Counted from the stretch's first letter, positions 1 to 12,159 are shown. The stretch is 64,000 bases of DNA from Acheta domesticus (GCA_031308135.1 JAHLJT010000631.1:35201522-35265521), one strand, 5' to 3'. Program-made: numbers and translations. The notes: generated from the letters alone by a model not told the origin.

Positions 1-639
1 GTGTTAATGAGGTTTCACTGTAATAATAAGACGACCACCGTGACACGAAAACGCTCCCTCCCCTGCACGTGAACACTTGTGTTACAGGTTACTAAAATTG
101 TTTTAGATAGATGGTGTTGGGTCGATGTGTTTTGAACATCGGTATTTCATAACATCGATGTTTTGTTGCCGATGTCGTTTCCCTAGTCGTGGCGCCAGCA
201 CGGTTAAGGTTGCAGGTCATGGACCACGAGTGAAAGAGGTGAAACCACGCAGAATACAAACAAGTCCGATTTTAAAATGAAATTTACACATTGTCAATGG
301 AAAATATGCCAGTTTAAAAATATCGATACGCCTATTTTCTTGATCCGGAGAGGTGTGAGCATTACTAGTCGTCATCGTCAAGTTCTGTAGATACAGTGAG
401 AAATTGTAAGTGTCTGTTATTCTCAACATTGTGTGGATACATACCCTCCAGAGAAACATAACATTATTTGTATACAAATTCATAAATGTCTAAAAGTGAA
501 GACCAGTGTGTAGTTCATAACACGAAGTTCCTGTGTTTAATCTGATGTTCGAGAGTCCTGAAAGAATCCCTTCCCGCCGTAACCGACACCCACGCCCTAT
601 GTGATCACTCTGTGCTCTTGTGTTCATCCGTGGGCAAGT
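1..639. other. No gene recognised
   Basis: I see no credible coding exon, repeat or RNA gene here. Base composition is mixed and mildly AT-rich. Confidence 0.5.
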
Positions 640-662
640 GGTTTATCTGGCGCTCTTTTGTT
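640..662 (+). promoter_or_regulatory. Recurrent motif pair GGTTTATCTGGCGCT + CTTTTGTT
   Basis: The 15-mer at 640-654 is followed directly by CTTTTGTT (655-662). The same 15-mer recurs exactly at 37726-37740 inside a CpG island. Related pairs (GATTTATYGGC then CTTTTGTT) occur in the islands at 12293-12324 and 16934-16991. TTTAT resembles posterior Hox/Caudal-type sites and CTTTTGTT resembles an HMG/SOX site. That reading is inference; the recurrence is seen directly. Confidence 0.35.
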
Positions 663-1243
663 GCAGGTGAGTTCTCGAGCTGCTGCCGGCCCATCTCCAG
701 CTTGGAGAAAACTCTTCTCCACTCGGGTGGGAAGCACATTTTGTACTCGGAAGGCAAGCACATTTCACGTTTCTGTTGAGATTTTATAACTTGAGATGAA
801 TTAATTCCCAGTATTTCTAGTATTCGTACTTATGTTTAAAGATTTTTGTCGTAAGTAAGACAAGCAACTGCAGTGGTCTGGAAAATTTTTCTATAAATAG
901 AATACTGTTCTGTATTTTAGATAGTGTTTTCGAATTATATTCAGTAATCAAATTATGTTTGCGTTAAAGAATTTTTTAGTGAAGTGATGAATAATCCTGT
1001 ACAAATGTGAAATATAATTATTCCATTAGACAATCCTTTTGTGCATGATCAAGTGCCCGTGCAAATTCGTCTCCATTTTGCCGTCATACAATTTATTTGT
1101 GCCGCTCCAATTACGATCTTGTGGCACGCCTTGCAGGTTGCCTCGTCCCGTGAACGCGAAGCGTTGTGCGTCGTCGAAGCCCGTTCGCCTCCGTACTAAG
1201 GAGTTTGTACCCGCATGAGCGGGCGACAGTCGACTGCAATATC
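663..1243. other. No gene recognised
   Basis: The segment 660-780 contains cag/gtgag-like strings that could mimic splice sites, but the only ORF is 62 codons with no family resemblance. The rest is AT-rich and featureless. Confidence 0.4.
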
Positions 1244-1310
1244 GATCTTCTGCGCACGCGCAGACGCACAAAAGCTGTGCAAAATGCAAACTGCGCATGC
1301 GCCGAAGATC
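1244..1310. promoter_or_regulatory. Inverted pair of NRF1/Ewg-like GC palindromes
   Basis: Two 20-nt arms (1244-1263 and 1291-1310) are inverted copies matching at 18 of 20 positions, with 27 nt between them. Each carries a TGCGCAYGCGC core, the recognition pattern of NRF1 and its insect orthologue Erect wing. They lie about 50 bp before a GC-rich block. They could be a regulatory pair or the ends of a small hairpin repeat; sequence alone does not decide. Confidence 0.4.
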
Positions 1311-1359
1311 AATAGTACTTTCGATTGCTTTAACGTTCGAGGATGCGCAACGTTCAAGA

Positions 1360-1435
1360 CCCCGACCGGCCGAGCAGGGCGCGCGGCAGCGGGCGGCCGG
1401 CGGTGGGCCGAGGGCGCAGGCCTTGCACGGTGTGC
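1360..1435. other. Small GC-rich island
   Basis: A short block rich in CpG (ggccgg, gcgcgcggcag, gggcggccggcgg). Overlapping ORFs on both strands are compositional. It sits beside the NRF1-like pair, so a CpG-type promoter fragment is possible but no transcript start can be assigned. Confidence 0.4.
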
Positions 1436-1439
1436 CCAA

Positions 1440-2401
1440 AAGGTGAAAATGCCCATTGCCTTAGACATCTAACTTCGGTTTAGTAATTGGAAAAATATTG
1501 GCCTAGGAGAAGTTGGGGAACATATTTTGTGAAAGTACGAAGACTCTTCATATACCTGCTATGCGCTAAGTCAGCATGAAAATGGACAACGCAGTAATAG
1601 CTTTCGTTACGTTTGTTGGGAAAGCACGCTGTGGTATCGCGTATTTGTACAAAGTGTTCTAGAATTGTTTTTAATGAATATTTGAATAGTGAATACTTGG
1701 TCTGAAGGTGTGTACTCGTAAAATAAATTTTACATTTATTTGTTATAGTTGCTGCAGTAGTAAAATCAACTAAGAGTGCGTTTGTGGAAGCCAAGTATGC
1801 GTATTTTCTTATCTTCAACGTTCGCCGCGAGCCTTTTTTTATTTTTGGTCGCCATGTTTGAGACGAAATTTGGTTTCTGTAACTTTTGAGATCATATTTG
1901 TAATCAGCGACGTCAAAATTCCATGTATACATTCCATGTTTATATGTTTGTAAGTGAATTCGTAGGCTTTCAAATTTTCGTCGCAGTGTTTGGTGATACG
2001 TGGAGTGCAGACTAGAGTTCGCTCAAGATATCTACGCACTCGACGACCAGCAAACTGAGCGAGATACAAGAGGAAAGACTCACTGCGCATGGGTAGTTTA
2101 AGCCATCTACACATATTATCGTTGTTCATAAAATATCGATCTGAATCTGAAGCATCTCTAGATGAATGCGAACTTGGGCTTGAAATAGCTAAACCAACGA
2201 TAAGAAATGTGTTGTGCACGCGTTAGTAATTTCTTTAATTGCTTTTTCTTGTCTGCTTTCGTATACAAAATATAAACGCAATTTTGAACTTGCCATGGCT
2301 ACATATCGAAAAGATAGGAAGTTAATGCTTTTGAAACTGCATTCAGTGTAGCCGTCTCCCTCTTCAGTGACGTCCAGATGCGGAGATTCCGCGCGCGAAC
2401 T
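1440..2401. other. No gene recognised
   Basis: AT-rich DNA. The minus-strand ORFs here (126 and 150 codons) overlap each other, have no recognisable motif and look like chance. Confidence 0.45.
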
Positions 2402-2580
2402 CTATACTGCGATTTTTGCAACTTTTCCCCTGACAGGAATCAGCTGTTTCGCTGCCATCCAATCGGGAGCTTATATGTCGGTACAGTGACGTCACTGTGG
2501 TGACGTTCAAGCACCCGATTGGACGAAACCGTCAACATCTCATTCCTGTCAGGGGCAGAGTTACGACAATCTCAGAATAG
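2402..2580. mobile_element. Palindromic TA-type MITE, copy 1 (CRE-centred)
   Basis: The whole 179 bp folds on itself: the left half (CTATACTGCGATTTTTGC, then CCTGACAGGAATCAGCTG, then CCAATCGGGAGCTTA) reappears as the reverse complement in the right half. The centre is the 16-bp perfect palindrome ACAGTGACGTCACTGT (2483-2498), containing a full TGACGTCA cAMP-response-like element. Other copies are at 12640, 17464, 24314 and 30240. No coding capacity, so it would be non-autonomous. The copy at 17464 suggests a TA target duplication; here the right end is degraded. Confidence 0.75.
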
Positions 2581-2740
2581 GAGCGCTGCAACATCCGCAC
2601 CGAGGGATAGCGGCCGTCGTAGCACCGCGCTGCGCGCGCGGTAGTAGAGCCCAGGCGATCACGCGGGGCGAGATCCAGAAGCAGGTGGCGCCGTCAGCAC
2701 GACGGCTTTGTGCACGGCCCGGCCGCGTGTGATGGAAGCT
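2581..2740. other. Moderately GC-rich patch
   Basis: A CpG-rich stretch (gcggccgtcgtagc, gcgctgcgcgcgcgg, acggcccggccgcg) directly follows MITE copy 1. It has no coding signature. Confidence 0.35.
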
Positions 2741-3907
2741 AACAAGAGTCGGGCCATATTTCTCCTACGACAGGGAATTAAAGTACTTGAAGGAACGACT
2801 ACAGAGAAAAGGAAGAAATTTTGAGGTTCGGTGGAATACATTTCTATTATTTAAATTCTGGAAAGCTCTTGGAAACACTAAATCCATTCATCAAATAACG
2901 AAAAAGGAACATTTCGGATTTTATATACTTTTCGGGGTTTGAAGGGTTGAAGAACTGAGGTTCCGTTTCCAAGAAGTGAGTATTTCTGTTTTTTGAAGTG
3001 AGTATTTCTGTTTTTTGCCCTCACCAAGAATATTAGGCGGTACTGAAAACGAATCAGGTGAAAGCTAATATTATTGTCCTTTGTGAACGTTATACCTGGC
3101 ACTGTTCATAATTGTCCTCGAATTTAAATTGTCTATACTACAATATGAACAAATCTTGATGATTACTCACTGATAAATCTACATTATATGTTTTCAAATT
3201 TCTAAAAGATGTAAATTTATTTATTGCACTGTAAAGCATTGTATATACGGTTGCTAATGACCATGCAGTTCATACGAACTAAAAAAATAAGCCTAAAAAA
3301 ATGACGAATATGTTCGATTGCAGGCCCTCGTGTTTGCTGTGTAATACAAGTACCGTGCACGTTCCTTGAGCTGTGTCTATACGTTTGTGCGACCACCATT
3401 CATCGATAAATTGATAAATTCGATAAAATAGATAAATTCATCCATAATTGAAAAATGTATGGATCTGCCCATATTAAATATTGGAATCTTAGGTCGCAGA
3501 CTTTGTTTACCTCATAAGCTGGCATTATGTGCAATAGTTTAACGTGTTTCTCACTTACGTGTGCGACTGGCTACTTATCGTCATCACGAACGTCTCACTT
3601 TACACGTGCGGAATACGCCGGCGTGTAGAACTTGCTGTCGGCCGTAATAAATTAGGTCAAATTCATGAATTAATGCATTAGCTCATGTTAATGCAAGTAG
3701 TTTAAAGCAGGTTACTATGTGAAGAATCTTTAATAATGCATTATTTGAAAATTAATGAGCATTTTAAGTTATCCCGAAGAGAAACATGCTGTTAACACTA
3801 TAGATTCTTGGTGTAGAAGAACCCGTTTGGACGAGGAAAAGACTTCATTTGATGATAGTATGTGATAGGTTCATACCATAAATTACAGTGACCCAGATGG
3901 GTCCATG
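2741..3907. other. No gene; short direct repeat at 2973-3017
   Basis: AT-rich sequence. The string aagtgagtatttctgttttttg occurs twice in tandem at about 2973-3017, a young local duplication. Nothing else is recognisable. Confidence 0.4.
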
Positions 3908-4138
3908 CAGGGGCGGTTTCAGCCGAACATTTTGGGAGGGTCCTTCGCAGATTTTCTAAAACCATATTTGTTTTTATATTGTATAATGTTTATGTAGATC
4001 TGATACTATAAATATTATTGTTTAAATAATTTCATAATTCGAACTTAAATATTTAAATCAATTTTGGCAAATAAAGGAAGGTAAACGAAAACTCCAGGCT
4101 TGAGGGGGGGGGGCATTTCACCCATGGATCCACAAGTG
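3908..4138. mobile_element. Probable hAT-type MITE (231 bp)
   Basis: The left end starts CAGGGGCGGTTTCAG, a typical hAT terminus, and the right end reads ATCCACAAGTG, a decayed inverted partner. The flanks GGTCCATG (3900-3907) and GGACCATG (4139-4146) match at 7 of 8 positions, fitting the 8-bp duplication of hAT elements. The interior is AT-rich with a poly-G run near the right end. It has no transposase, so it depends on one encoded elsewhere. Confidence 0.55.
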
Positions 4139-4570
4139 GGACCATGCCCTACGACGGGTAGCTAGCCATCGATTTCGAAGAGATAAACCATTCTGATGAA
4201 ATAAAAATGAGTGTGAATAGCGAACCATCTATTTGAACACTGATGTAATTAACTGTAAAATATCGTTACTTCCAGTACCATTTGGAACCAGTGAAAGGAT
4301 AGATGTTAAGTGTTTAACGTTCTCTTTTTTTCTACATTTTTTTAAGATGATTTGATATAATTAAAATTTCATTATTGTAGGCATATTAATTTTTAAGAAG
4401 TGACATAAAAGACTTTTCCCTTTGACGGTTCAACTGACAAGTATTAAGAGACACATAGGAATTTGCATCAATCAATTTAGAACACTGCGAGAAACCAACC
4501 TTATAGATCAGTAATGGTAATTACTGTCGCACATTATTATTTTCTTGTCACTATTACTTTTATTCTAAGA

Positions 4571-4640
4571 CAGGGGTTCCCAAATTTGTTTTTCCACGCC
4601 CCCATCCGTAAATAGCAAAACTTCCCACGCCACCTTGCAC
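4571..4640 (+). mobile_element. hAT-like element terminus (fragment)
   Basis: CAGGGGTTCCCAAATTTG followed by a CACGCCCCC string is the characteristic start of many hAT elements. I could not find the opposite inverted end within a few kb, so this is probably a truncated copy. Confidence 0.4.
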
Positions 4641-5389
4641 ATTTTTATGTGGTAATGAATGAAACGAAGTGTTACGTTTAGTATCAGTATATTTATTTTT
4701 GTACTGTTTACAATTTTCCATGTTAATTATGTATTTTTTTACCTCTTGTTGAAATGTTCGTTGTTGTGGTTTTTAGGTTAGGTGAAGAAAATGCAACACG
4801 ATTTATGCCTAATTAATACTACAAGTTGAAATTTAAATTAAACTGGGGACAAGAAAAATCAATGAGAAGGATTATATTTTTTACTAGATTCCGCTTGGTT
4901 GAGTAGCAAAGAAAAGTACAACGTAAATCACTAAATAAAATCAAGTTTGCCACGATACTCTGTTTTGTTGCAACAAGTGCTGAAAACACGTCTTTGCACA
5001 AAATGCTCAATACTACGTAGCAAATAACACACCGACGAAGTTCGACGCCATCCTTAAGCAAGTAAATAAACCCATGTTTTATATACTTATTGTTATATTT
5101 GCGGGGTGTTTTTTTTCTCATCTTGAACGATATCTTATATCACAAATCACACAGTGCAAAAAGGCATCTCTGGCAAAATTCAAATTTTCCTAGCGCGCCA
5201 AATCCTGGGGAATGCTCGGGTGTGCTCGATGAGTACCGCTTCCCCTTTGACTTGTCTCTACGTGTCCCTGGAGGGGCGCGCTGCCCGCTTTGGGAAGAAT
5301 GCTTTAGATGTTGGTGAAAAAACCCTCGAATTCGCACTGGCGTCCTCATGGACACCTGTTGGCAGTATCTGCGCCCACGGCGCATGAAG
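4641..5389. other. No gene recognised
   Basis: AT-rich. The 100-codon minus-strand ORF at 4819-5121 shows no family motif. Confidence 0.4.
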
Positions 5390-5700
5390 GCGTCGCCACG
5401 CGCGCGTCGCATCATATCGCATCGCGTCGCGTCGCCGGCTGGTGCTTCACGCGGAAGTCGCGAAATTGAATGGGGTGCTCAGGCGTTTTGGCGCGCCGCT
5501 CGCTGCCGACGACGGCGCTGCGCGGCGCGGCGCGGCGCGGCGCGGCGCGGCGGCGGAGCCATCGCCTCTGCTGTGACCGGTTTGGCAGGTGCGGCGCCGG
5601 GGCGGGATCGCCTGTCCTTTCAATTCCGCGCCCGCGGTCCCCCTCGCTCCCGCACCCTCCGAATATGGCTTCCGCTGGCGCGGTAGGAAGAAAATGGAAA
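5390..5700. other. GC-rich island with (CGCGG)6 repeat
   Basis: Starts with TCGCA/TCGCG pentamer-like repeats near 5405-5437, then a perfect CGCGG pentamer run at 5521-5550. Long ORFs open on both strands and in several frames at once, the signature of composition rather than coding. CpG is abundant. No splice-bounded exon is convincing. Confidence 0.6.
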
Positions 5701-7189
5701 AAGGAGAAAATGAACTCCGGCCCCACTCGCCCTCCCGGCGCCGGCATCGGGCCTCGAGTACCAAGCTGCAACAACGCCTACGTAGATCTATGAACTGAAT
5801 GTAGGGTGCTGTCAAGCCTCGAAAACCCGAGGTGTTGGACTATAAGAGCAGGGAGTTAATGTTCTTGGAGAAAACGAAGTGAAGAGCTTAGGGAGGTATC
5901 AAGTGAGCCAAACTAGCAACCTCCAGTTATTCGTAAATTTCAATGTCTCCATTTTGGTGAAAGTGAGGATGGTCTTGCTATTATATGTCTTCCTCATATT
6001 TATGAAGAACTTGAAGCAGTAACAAGATGAGTCACGCTTCGTCCAAATTGGAGATATAAACATTTATGATTATCGGAAAGCTTGGTCAGGCAGGCTTGAA
6101 TTAGCTTGTTGCTCTCCAATCCCTTCAGTGATTGAGCCTACGAAAATATTATTTTTTTTCTTTTTTGTTGTGAATCCGTCAGCCACCATACCTGTGCGAC
6201 CGGCTAGTTGGGGTAAATATGACTCCTAAAAATTGGATGGAGCGGTGGAATAACTGAATGGCGATGGTCATAGTGTGTATAAGCTTATTGGTTGATTACT
6301 AGAACCTGCATGTGTAAGCATAATGGCGCCCTTGGCGTCGTAAGATTTTTTAAAATATTTTTTTATTTTTTAAATATTTTTAACTAATAAAAAAATATTC
6401 AACTAATAATGTGATTGATGACCTTCATTGATGTGATGTGTTGCCAATTGCCAACTTGTTGGACAATGCTACGAACAACTTGATTTATTAAACACACGCG
6501 TGTAAAGTAACAAGATTACATCGTGGAAAACATTTATTGTGTGCGACAAATTGCCGACTTAATTTTCTACTCAACAATGTGACATTTTGGTGACTAATGA
6601 GTATCAAATGGGCAATGCAGCAGGCTCCAAGGAATCATTCCATTGGTTGTCTCTCTGTAGTGATGAGAGTGATTTGTCAGTCATTAATGATCCGAGGCAT
6701 TGGGTGAAAAGTGGACCCGTTTCGATTCCCGGTCAAAATTCTACTGCTGGGAACATTTTGAATCGAATGAGTTCGTGGTGTTACGAATGGTGCGGGAGAA
6801 ACGGCGGTGTGAGAGGCGGAGGAAACGGGAGATCTCGGAGAAAAGCCGCGGAGGGCTCGCTTTGTGGCGAATAGGTTCGGGCGCCGAACTCGGTGCTTGT
6901 TAGCGGCGCCGCCAAGTATGAATGTCGTGTGAATGAAAAAAGAAAAAAAAAATACCATTAACCTAAAAAATATCTTTACTTAGTACAGAAGATACGTACA
7001 GAGGATTAGAGAAGTATTGGGTCAATCAGCAGTTACATCAACTGACGTTTGTACGGATTAAAAAAAATCAATTAGTTATGCCAAAAGGAATACATTTTAA
7101 TTGTACATTTAGTTTAAGTGAACATAAAGTTAAGATTTGGTTAGTTATTAACAAATGTTCCTTCTTTACTTAAGTGACAAGCCAATAGA
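5701..7189. other. No gene recognised
   Basis: Mixed, mostly AT-rich DNA with poly-T/A stretches near 6350-6390 and a purine-rich patch at 6790-6870. No repeat partner was found in the window. Confidence 0.4.
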
Positions 7190-7440
7190 TCAAGGGTTCA
7201 CCGAAATTATAAAATAAATTACCATGCCACGAGCAAGAGTCCGTGGCACGAGTGCGCGATGAAATCGCCTCTCCACGCAGTTCATCACCCCACCGCAAGA
7301 GACATCGCCATCTCGATTGTAAAACGGCGGGGTTATTGATAGTTTCCTCTCCCAACACTAGTGGCGCAGAGAAGCTCGTGGCATGGCACGGTGCCGCGAG
7401 GCGTGCCATTGCCATCAGTAGGAGACCTTAACACCACTTG
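7190..7440. mobile_element. hAT-like MITE, copy related to 38363-38531
   Basis: The core from about 7267 (CTCCACGCAGTTCATCACCCC, then GGCGGGGTTATTGATAG) aligns with 38391-38460. The right end GACCTTAACACCACTTG matches the inverted terminus ACCTTGACACCATTG of the other copy. The edges are approximate and the left end is decayed. Non-coding. Confidence 0.5.
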
Positions 7441-8439
7441 TGTAGAGGATAAAGAAAATGATCCTCCCTGGGGCTCCTTGGCGCTCGTCTTACCTCGAGA
7501 AGGGCGGCGGAGTGACTACATTTGCATCTTCTGGCAAGCAGTGATATGTCGATGGGTTCTCCCCGCAATAAACTCATTTGCTTTATGTGCGTGCGGGTAC
7601 TGGAAAAGATTTAACCTCGGTATTTCAGCCATTCCTGTGTATTAACAGTGATTTGCGAGAAATAAAGTGTTCCGTTCTGTATAGTTATCCCTCTGCTGTA
7701 GCATGTCTTGCAATGTCTGAGACGCAATTACATAACTTCATTTATTTTCTGGCCGATAATTGTCAATGAATGCTCGTCTAAACGATCGCTTTTACTATAT
7801 GCAAATTAAATTTTGTACGAGATGTATGAACTCGTGGTAAAGAACAATTGAGGGACAGAGCATCGATAACCATGTTTACAAGGTTGTTGGAGAAGTCAGG
7901 GTTGAGTTCGCGAGAGCCGGAATGTAGCCAGGTTAAATATGAATGTAAAATTCTGATTAAAAACCCAATTAGTAATGACTTCAGGATATTGGAAGTTTGG
8001 CGAAACCTTGGTGGAGGTAATTCAGGAAGTTGATCATTCGTTCTAAAGTAAGGAACAATACAATACTAAGCGGATAAGGTCACTTTTGCCGAATGATTCT
8101 GGTTGTATGATTTCACGAACAGTATATTTGGTTTGTTTATGGACTTGGTGTTTTCGTTGACATTATGTCAAGGGTGAGGTCAACGTACAGCGTCGTTTGG
8201 TGAGTGGCTGCAACTTGCTATTGGCGGTACAAACGATCGCGGGCATTTCATGTGTGCATACGCAGTTGCGGGAACATTGGGTTCTGTAGATTCGTAACGG
8301 TGGTCAAGGGCTTACATTTCTATGAAATACCGTAACAATAGTAATAATAATAATAATGATGATATTGTTCTACTTACATCCCTGAATAGAGTGTGTATAG
8401 AATATTTGCGATGGGAACCATGCACGATGCGAGTGTGCA
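7441..8439. other. No gene; short AAT repeat at 8338-8364
   Basis: No supported gene. A small (AAT/GAT)n run lies at 8338-8364. Confidence 0.4.
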
Positions 8440-8630
8440 AATTGTCAGCAAGCATCGGCTGCGACGGCCAGTGCCCGTGGGCGCTGGCGAGGCGCTAATG
8501 GGCGGCGCGAGCCCCGCTCCGTCGTAAATCTCGCTCGGCAGCGCAGCGGCGTCCGGCTCGTTCGAATGCGCAAGGAGGGTGCCCCTCCCGCCCCCGCACC
8601 CTCGCCCTCGCCCAACACACCGCGTCACCA
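8440..8630. other. GC-rich island
   Basis: CpG-rich stretch with gcccgtgggcgctggcgagg and a C-rich run (cccctcccgcccccgcacc). ORFs open on both strands; none resembles a known protein. Confidence 0.45.
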
Positions 8631-9749
8631 CACATCTCACTGGGGAACCCCTTTGAGGGAATTTTCAGTGTATTGTCTATTATTCAGTTTGCATCTGAAC
8701 TCGGCCCACCGATCAACTTCTGTAAGGCGTCTCTTCCAAGAAAGTCCTTCGAGCAAACGTTCGGAAATGCCGTGTTATTTCCAGGGAAGAGGGTCGAAGA
8801 GTTCTTTCCGTCCTTCTGTAGTGGCATCCAGGAGAAACTGGTTTGAAAATTGGTTTTCTTTATCAGAGACCCGTAGTGGCCTAGCGTAAGCAAATGAGGA
8901 CACTTGAAGTATGTGAATAATCATGGTATTCAAGTGCATTTGTGGGTTTTGTAGGTTCCTAGTGCGATTTCTGTTGCATTTCCACTCAGGAACCACCGTA
9001 CAAACTCTAGTGCGTCTGAGATATTTTTATTGAAAGGCAAACAAGAGCCATCCCGTAAATCTTGGCAACGTCAACCAAGTGTCTTAAGCAGAAATCCACT
9101 GTTTACGATTCAAGGCCTCTAAAATGTTAATACAGAATTGGTTCCTGTGACAGGATCCAACGAGGAAAAATTGAAAGAGAGTATGGAAAAAAGAATAGTT
9201 GTTTCATTATGCACAAAAGGAAATAGCATACATTATTCACATCTAATACTCTTCAAAATAATGCACGAAGTTCCCTTACACGTGACCCCACGATGAGGAA
9301 CTGACTGCCATCACCTCTACGTAATTCATCTACGTGGACAACCTTTCGCCCTGTGAGCGGCAAGCCAGCAGGTGTGTTACGAAGCTAAAGCCTTTATCCC
9401 ACATGCAACACTGCAATAAAGCAACACATACTAAGTTGTCCTGGATCACCCAATGTTCGTCGTAGCTCCATGACAAATGACACTGGCGAGTATCACTGAT
9501 ATGGAGAACTTCAATTTCCATATGCGGTTACTGTTCTACTAAAGTTTCATCAATCTTGGATTACTAGCTTTTGCATGTGCTGTCAACTAGCCACCCAGAC
9601 GCGATTCGGTAGTCGCAACTCCTTCAGTTTCAAACAGGGACCTCAACGTACTGAACTAACTACATTACGGTATTTTGGAAGACGTAACTTACTCTCTGTG
9701 GTTCGTAGAATGACGCTTGTACTTGTGTACAAAATAATATATTCGTATA

Positions 9750-9751
<2 letters not shown>
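8631..9751. other. No gene recognised
   Basis: No repeat partner or coding exon was recognised in this stretch. Confidence 0.4.
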
Positions 9752-9786
<35 letters not shown>

Positions 9787-9801
9787 CTGGATGTTGGTAT
9801 A

Positions 9802-9840
<39 letters not shown>
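9752..9840. repeat. Two (TA)n microsatellites
   Basis: TA dinucleotide runs at about 9752-9782 and 9804-9840, separated by about 20 bp of non-repeat. They precede a Helitron-like repeat. Poly-IYIY ORFs on both strands here are artefacts of the repeat. Confidence 0.9.
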
Positions 9841-9846
<6 letters not shown>

Positions 9847-10358
9847 TTAGCTAAACTCCAACACCGTTGGACCGATCTCCTTGAAAGTTGGCACTACGTG
9901 TTTCTTCACCCAGAAGGTTTATTTGCTGTTAATTCTGTTGTAACTCCACTCCATGGCGCTGTAGAACAAAACTAAATATTCACGTCAAATGCAACTCGCA
10001 ACACACTCGGCAGAATTTTGGATCTGTATCGTTAAATAACTTCTAAACGAGGCGTTTTAGGGCCTTAAAAACTAAAATTTTGAGGCCAAAGGCATCAAAG
10101 AAACGTTTCTCTCACCGTAATCTACAAAATGAGGTCCTCTCGAACATTATTACATTTTTGCTGGTCCGTCGCTTTCCGATATTACCTCACCTGCTCAGAG
10201 ACATGCAGAATCTGCAAGTAAATGTGAATGAGAGGGACGCAGCTCTACAGAGATAGACAGGGGCAGGGTGAGGGAAGGAGGGAAGGACAGTGAGACAGGC
10301 AGATGGGAGGGGAACGAGGGAGATAAAGGGCAGAACAACGTCTGCCGGGTTTTCCTAC
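9841..10358 (+). mobile_element. Helitron-like interspersed repeat, copy 1
   Basis: Homologous over about 350 bp to copies at 18470-18725 and 22649-23005: shared blocks include CGCAACACACTCGGCAG, GGCCTTAAAAACTAAA and ACATTTTTGCTGGTC. The 3' end has a GGCAGA-acaacg-TCTGCC hairpin followed by GGGTTTTCCTAC. The copy at 22649 ends in CTAG before a T, as Helitrons do; here the last base has changed. No Rep/helicase is encoded. The Helitron assignment is inference from the 3' structure. Confidence 0.5.
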
Positions 10359-10389
10359 TCTGCCTGAAAGACGCTGGTTGTGTCCGAAA

Positions 10390-10720
10390 TGGTTTGCAGA
10401 AGCGCGCGGGCGCGAATGCCCCATGGCCGCTTCCGGCGGGCAGAGCGGAGCGGAGCAGCGCAGGGCAGAGCAGGGCCCGGCCGGGCGCGCGCATTACCCG
10501 CTTATCCGCGCGGGGTGGGGCGGGGGCGCGCGCGGGACGTAATTACCGCGTTATTAATGACGGCGGGTCGTGACTTCATCGGGAGTTGCGAGCGCCGCCC
10601 CCCCACACACCCACGCTCGGCATCCGTCCGGCCAGCCCCCCCCCCCCCGCTGCCCCGCCCTCCGAACCTCGTCCTCCCGCGCCGCCGCTTCCCCCAAGCG
10701 GTGCACAGGCGGCGGAAGGA
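10390..10720. other. GC-rich island with embedded TAATTA core
   Basis: Contains repeated GCGGAGCG strings, a poly-C run near 10637-10650 and an AT-rich core (gtaattaccgcgttattaatgac, 10540-10560) resembling homeodomain sites. ORFs of about 100-120 codons overlap in several frames and are compositional. Confidence 0.5.
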
Positions 10721-11529
10721 GGCAATAAGAACCGTGAAATAAAGTCCACATGGATAGCTGGGGCGGGGAGCACCTTAACTGCCTTGTTTTCAAGGGCTGC
10801 TGATTTGAATCGCCTTGGGTGTGACTGTTTTGTGTGCATGTGTCAGGGTGTGTAGTAGAGCTAACAGCTCTTGTAATACCATGCGATTCTCATAAAGTAT
10901 TCTACTTCGTCAGTAGTTATGATGACATAATTCCTGCTGTGACAATCAGGCTCAGAGAAAAAGGAAAGAAAAGAAAAAAAATCGAAATGTTCCTCTCGTG
11001 AAAAATATCGTTCACAGTATATTGCCATAGCTTCAAATTTTTCCCATAAACAATCATGAATGGCTGGTCCTCATTTGAAAGTACAGAAATATCATTCTTT
11101 TCAATTTTTGTTCCAGCAAAATTGCTTGTTGTAGCCGCCATTCTTTGTAATATTCAAAATTTCATAATTTTTTAATAAAAATGGAAACTGCCGTTCTTAT
11201 AAATGATCTTTCTTACATACCAGAAAAACATTAAAGAAGTAAATGACAGCCAGTTTTTAAAAAACTGAAAATATTATAAGGTATATAATATAAAGTACTT
11301 CCCACCCTCAAAAAATCCTAAGAGCTGCGGATCGGCAAAACTAGATTTTCCTCCTGATGTATTAACCAACTTTCAGCTCTACAGGTTGTAATCGGACATT
11401 TATGTGTGACACATAGTTAAATCCATCCATCCACATTCATATACTAATTAATTGGTTATTTCGTTTTTCCTTACGCATCAACTCCATTGGTAATTTTTCC
11501 CAAAAATGTAATGCAAGTTTTATCATGAC
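10721..11529. other. No gene recognised
   Basis: AT-rich, with no repeat partner seen in the window. Confidence 0.4.
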
Positions 11530-11850
11530 ATTGCCCCAGCCGGGACAAGCTCGAAGCTCCCGGTTGGTCTCCCGATATATGTGGTAGTGTAGTGCATGTA
11601 AGTGTGGGTGGAAGGAGCAAGGGCAGGACAAGGAAGAGGAAGGAAAGGTCTTGTGCTCCGGCATTCGACTGGTGGGAAAGCTCAGAAAACTACCGATCAG
11701 AACAGCTACAGTTCTCCAGACAGCGGCTGAATTTGACTTAGGATTTTCGACACTACCGAGATAGTTATCACCATCGGGACTTAGAACCCAACCGATCGGA
11801 GGCACTGCATTGGTATCTGTGGATGCCCTGAGCCACCTAAGCCGGTCATA
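11530..11850 (-). mobile_element. tRNA-derived SINE, copy A
   Basis: Read on the minus strand it begins GGCTTAGGTGGCTCAGG (box A-like, from about 11848 downward), then a decayed box B (about 11776-11789). The body carries the family blocks for 'attcgactggtggg' and 'ggaaggaaaggtcttg'. It is truncated at its 3' end relative to copy B. Overlapping ORFs are inside this repeat and are not genes. Confidence 0.7.
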
Positions 11851-12159
11851 CTCATTCATCCCGATCTTGAAGTACAAAGTTGCGTTTATGTCCTCGCCAC
11901 CTGCTGCAGTCTTAACCCTCTTTGGAACGGCACAGTAATCCTGACGTGTATGCGAAGAGTCTTGAGTCCGAGTCAGAACAAAAGAACCTCAAACGCAGAT
12001 TTTACGGCCGCAATTCGAGACTGTATTGTTGAAGTGCTTTCAGGTCCCTGTACACAACGTGGAAGTACATTCCCGTTACAACGTAGAATGACAGGAAAAT
12101 TTCATCGAACAAAATTCAATTTTGAAATTTTGTTGTGTTATTCGTACAGGGCACCTAGG
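11851..12159. other. No gene recognised
   Basis: Short mixed-composition spacer. The 233-codon ORF starting at 11950 runs from here into the GC island and is not credible. Confidence 0.4.

Noticed and set aside
9575..9850. Protein with poly(IY)
   Set aside because: Translation of the TA microsatellite, open on both strands.
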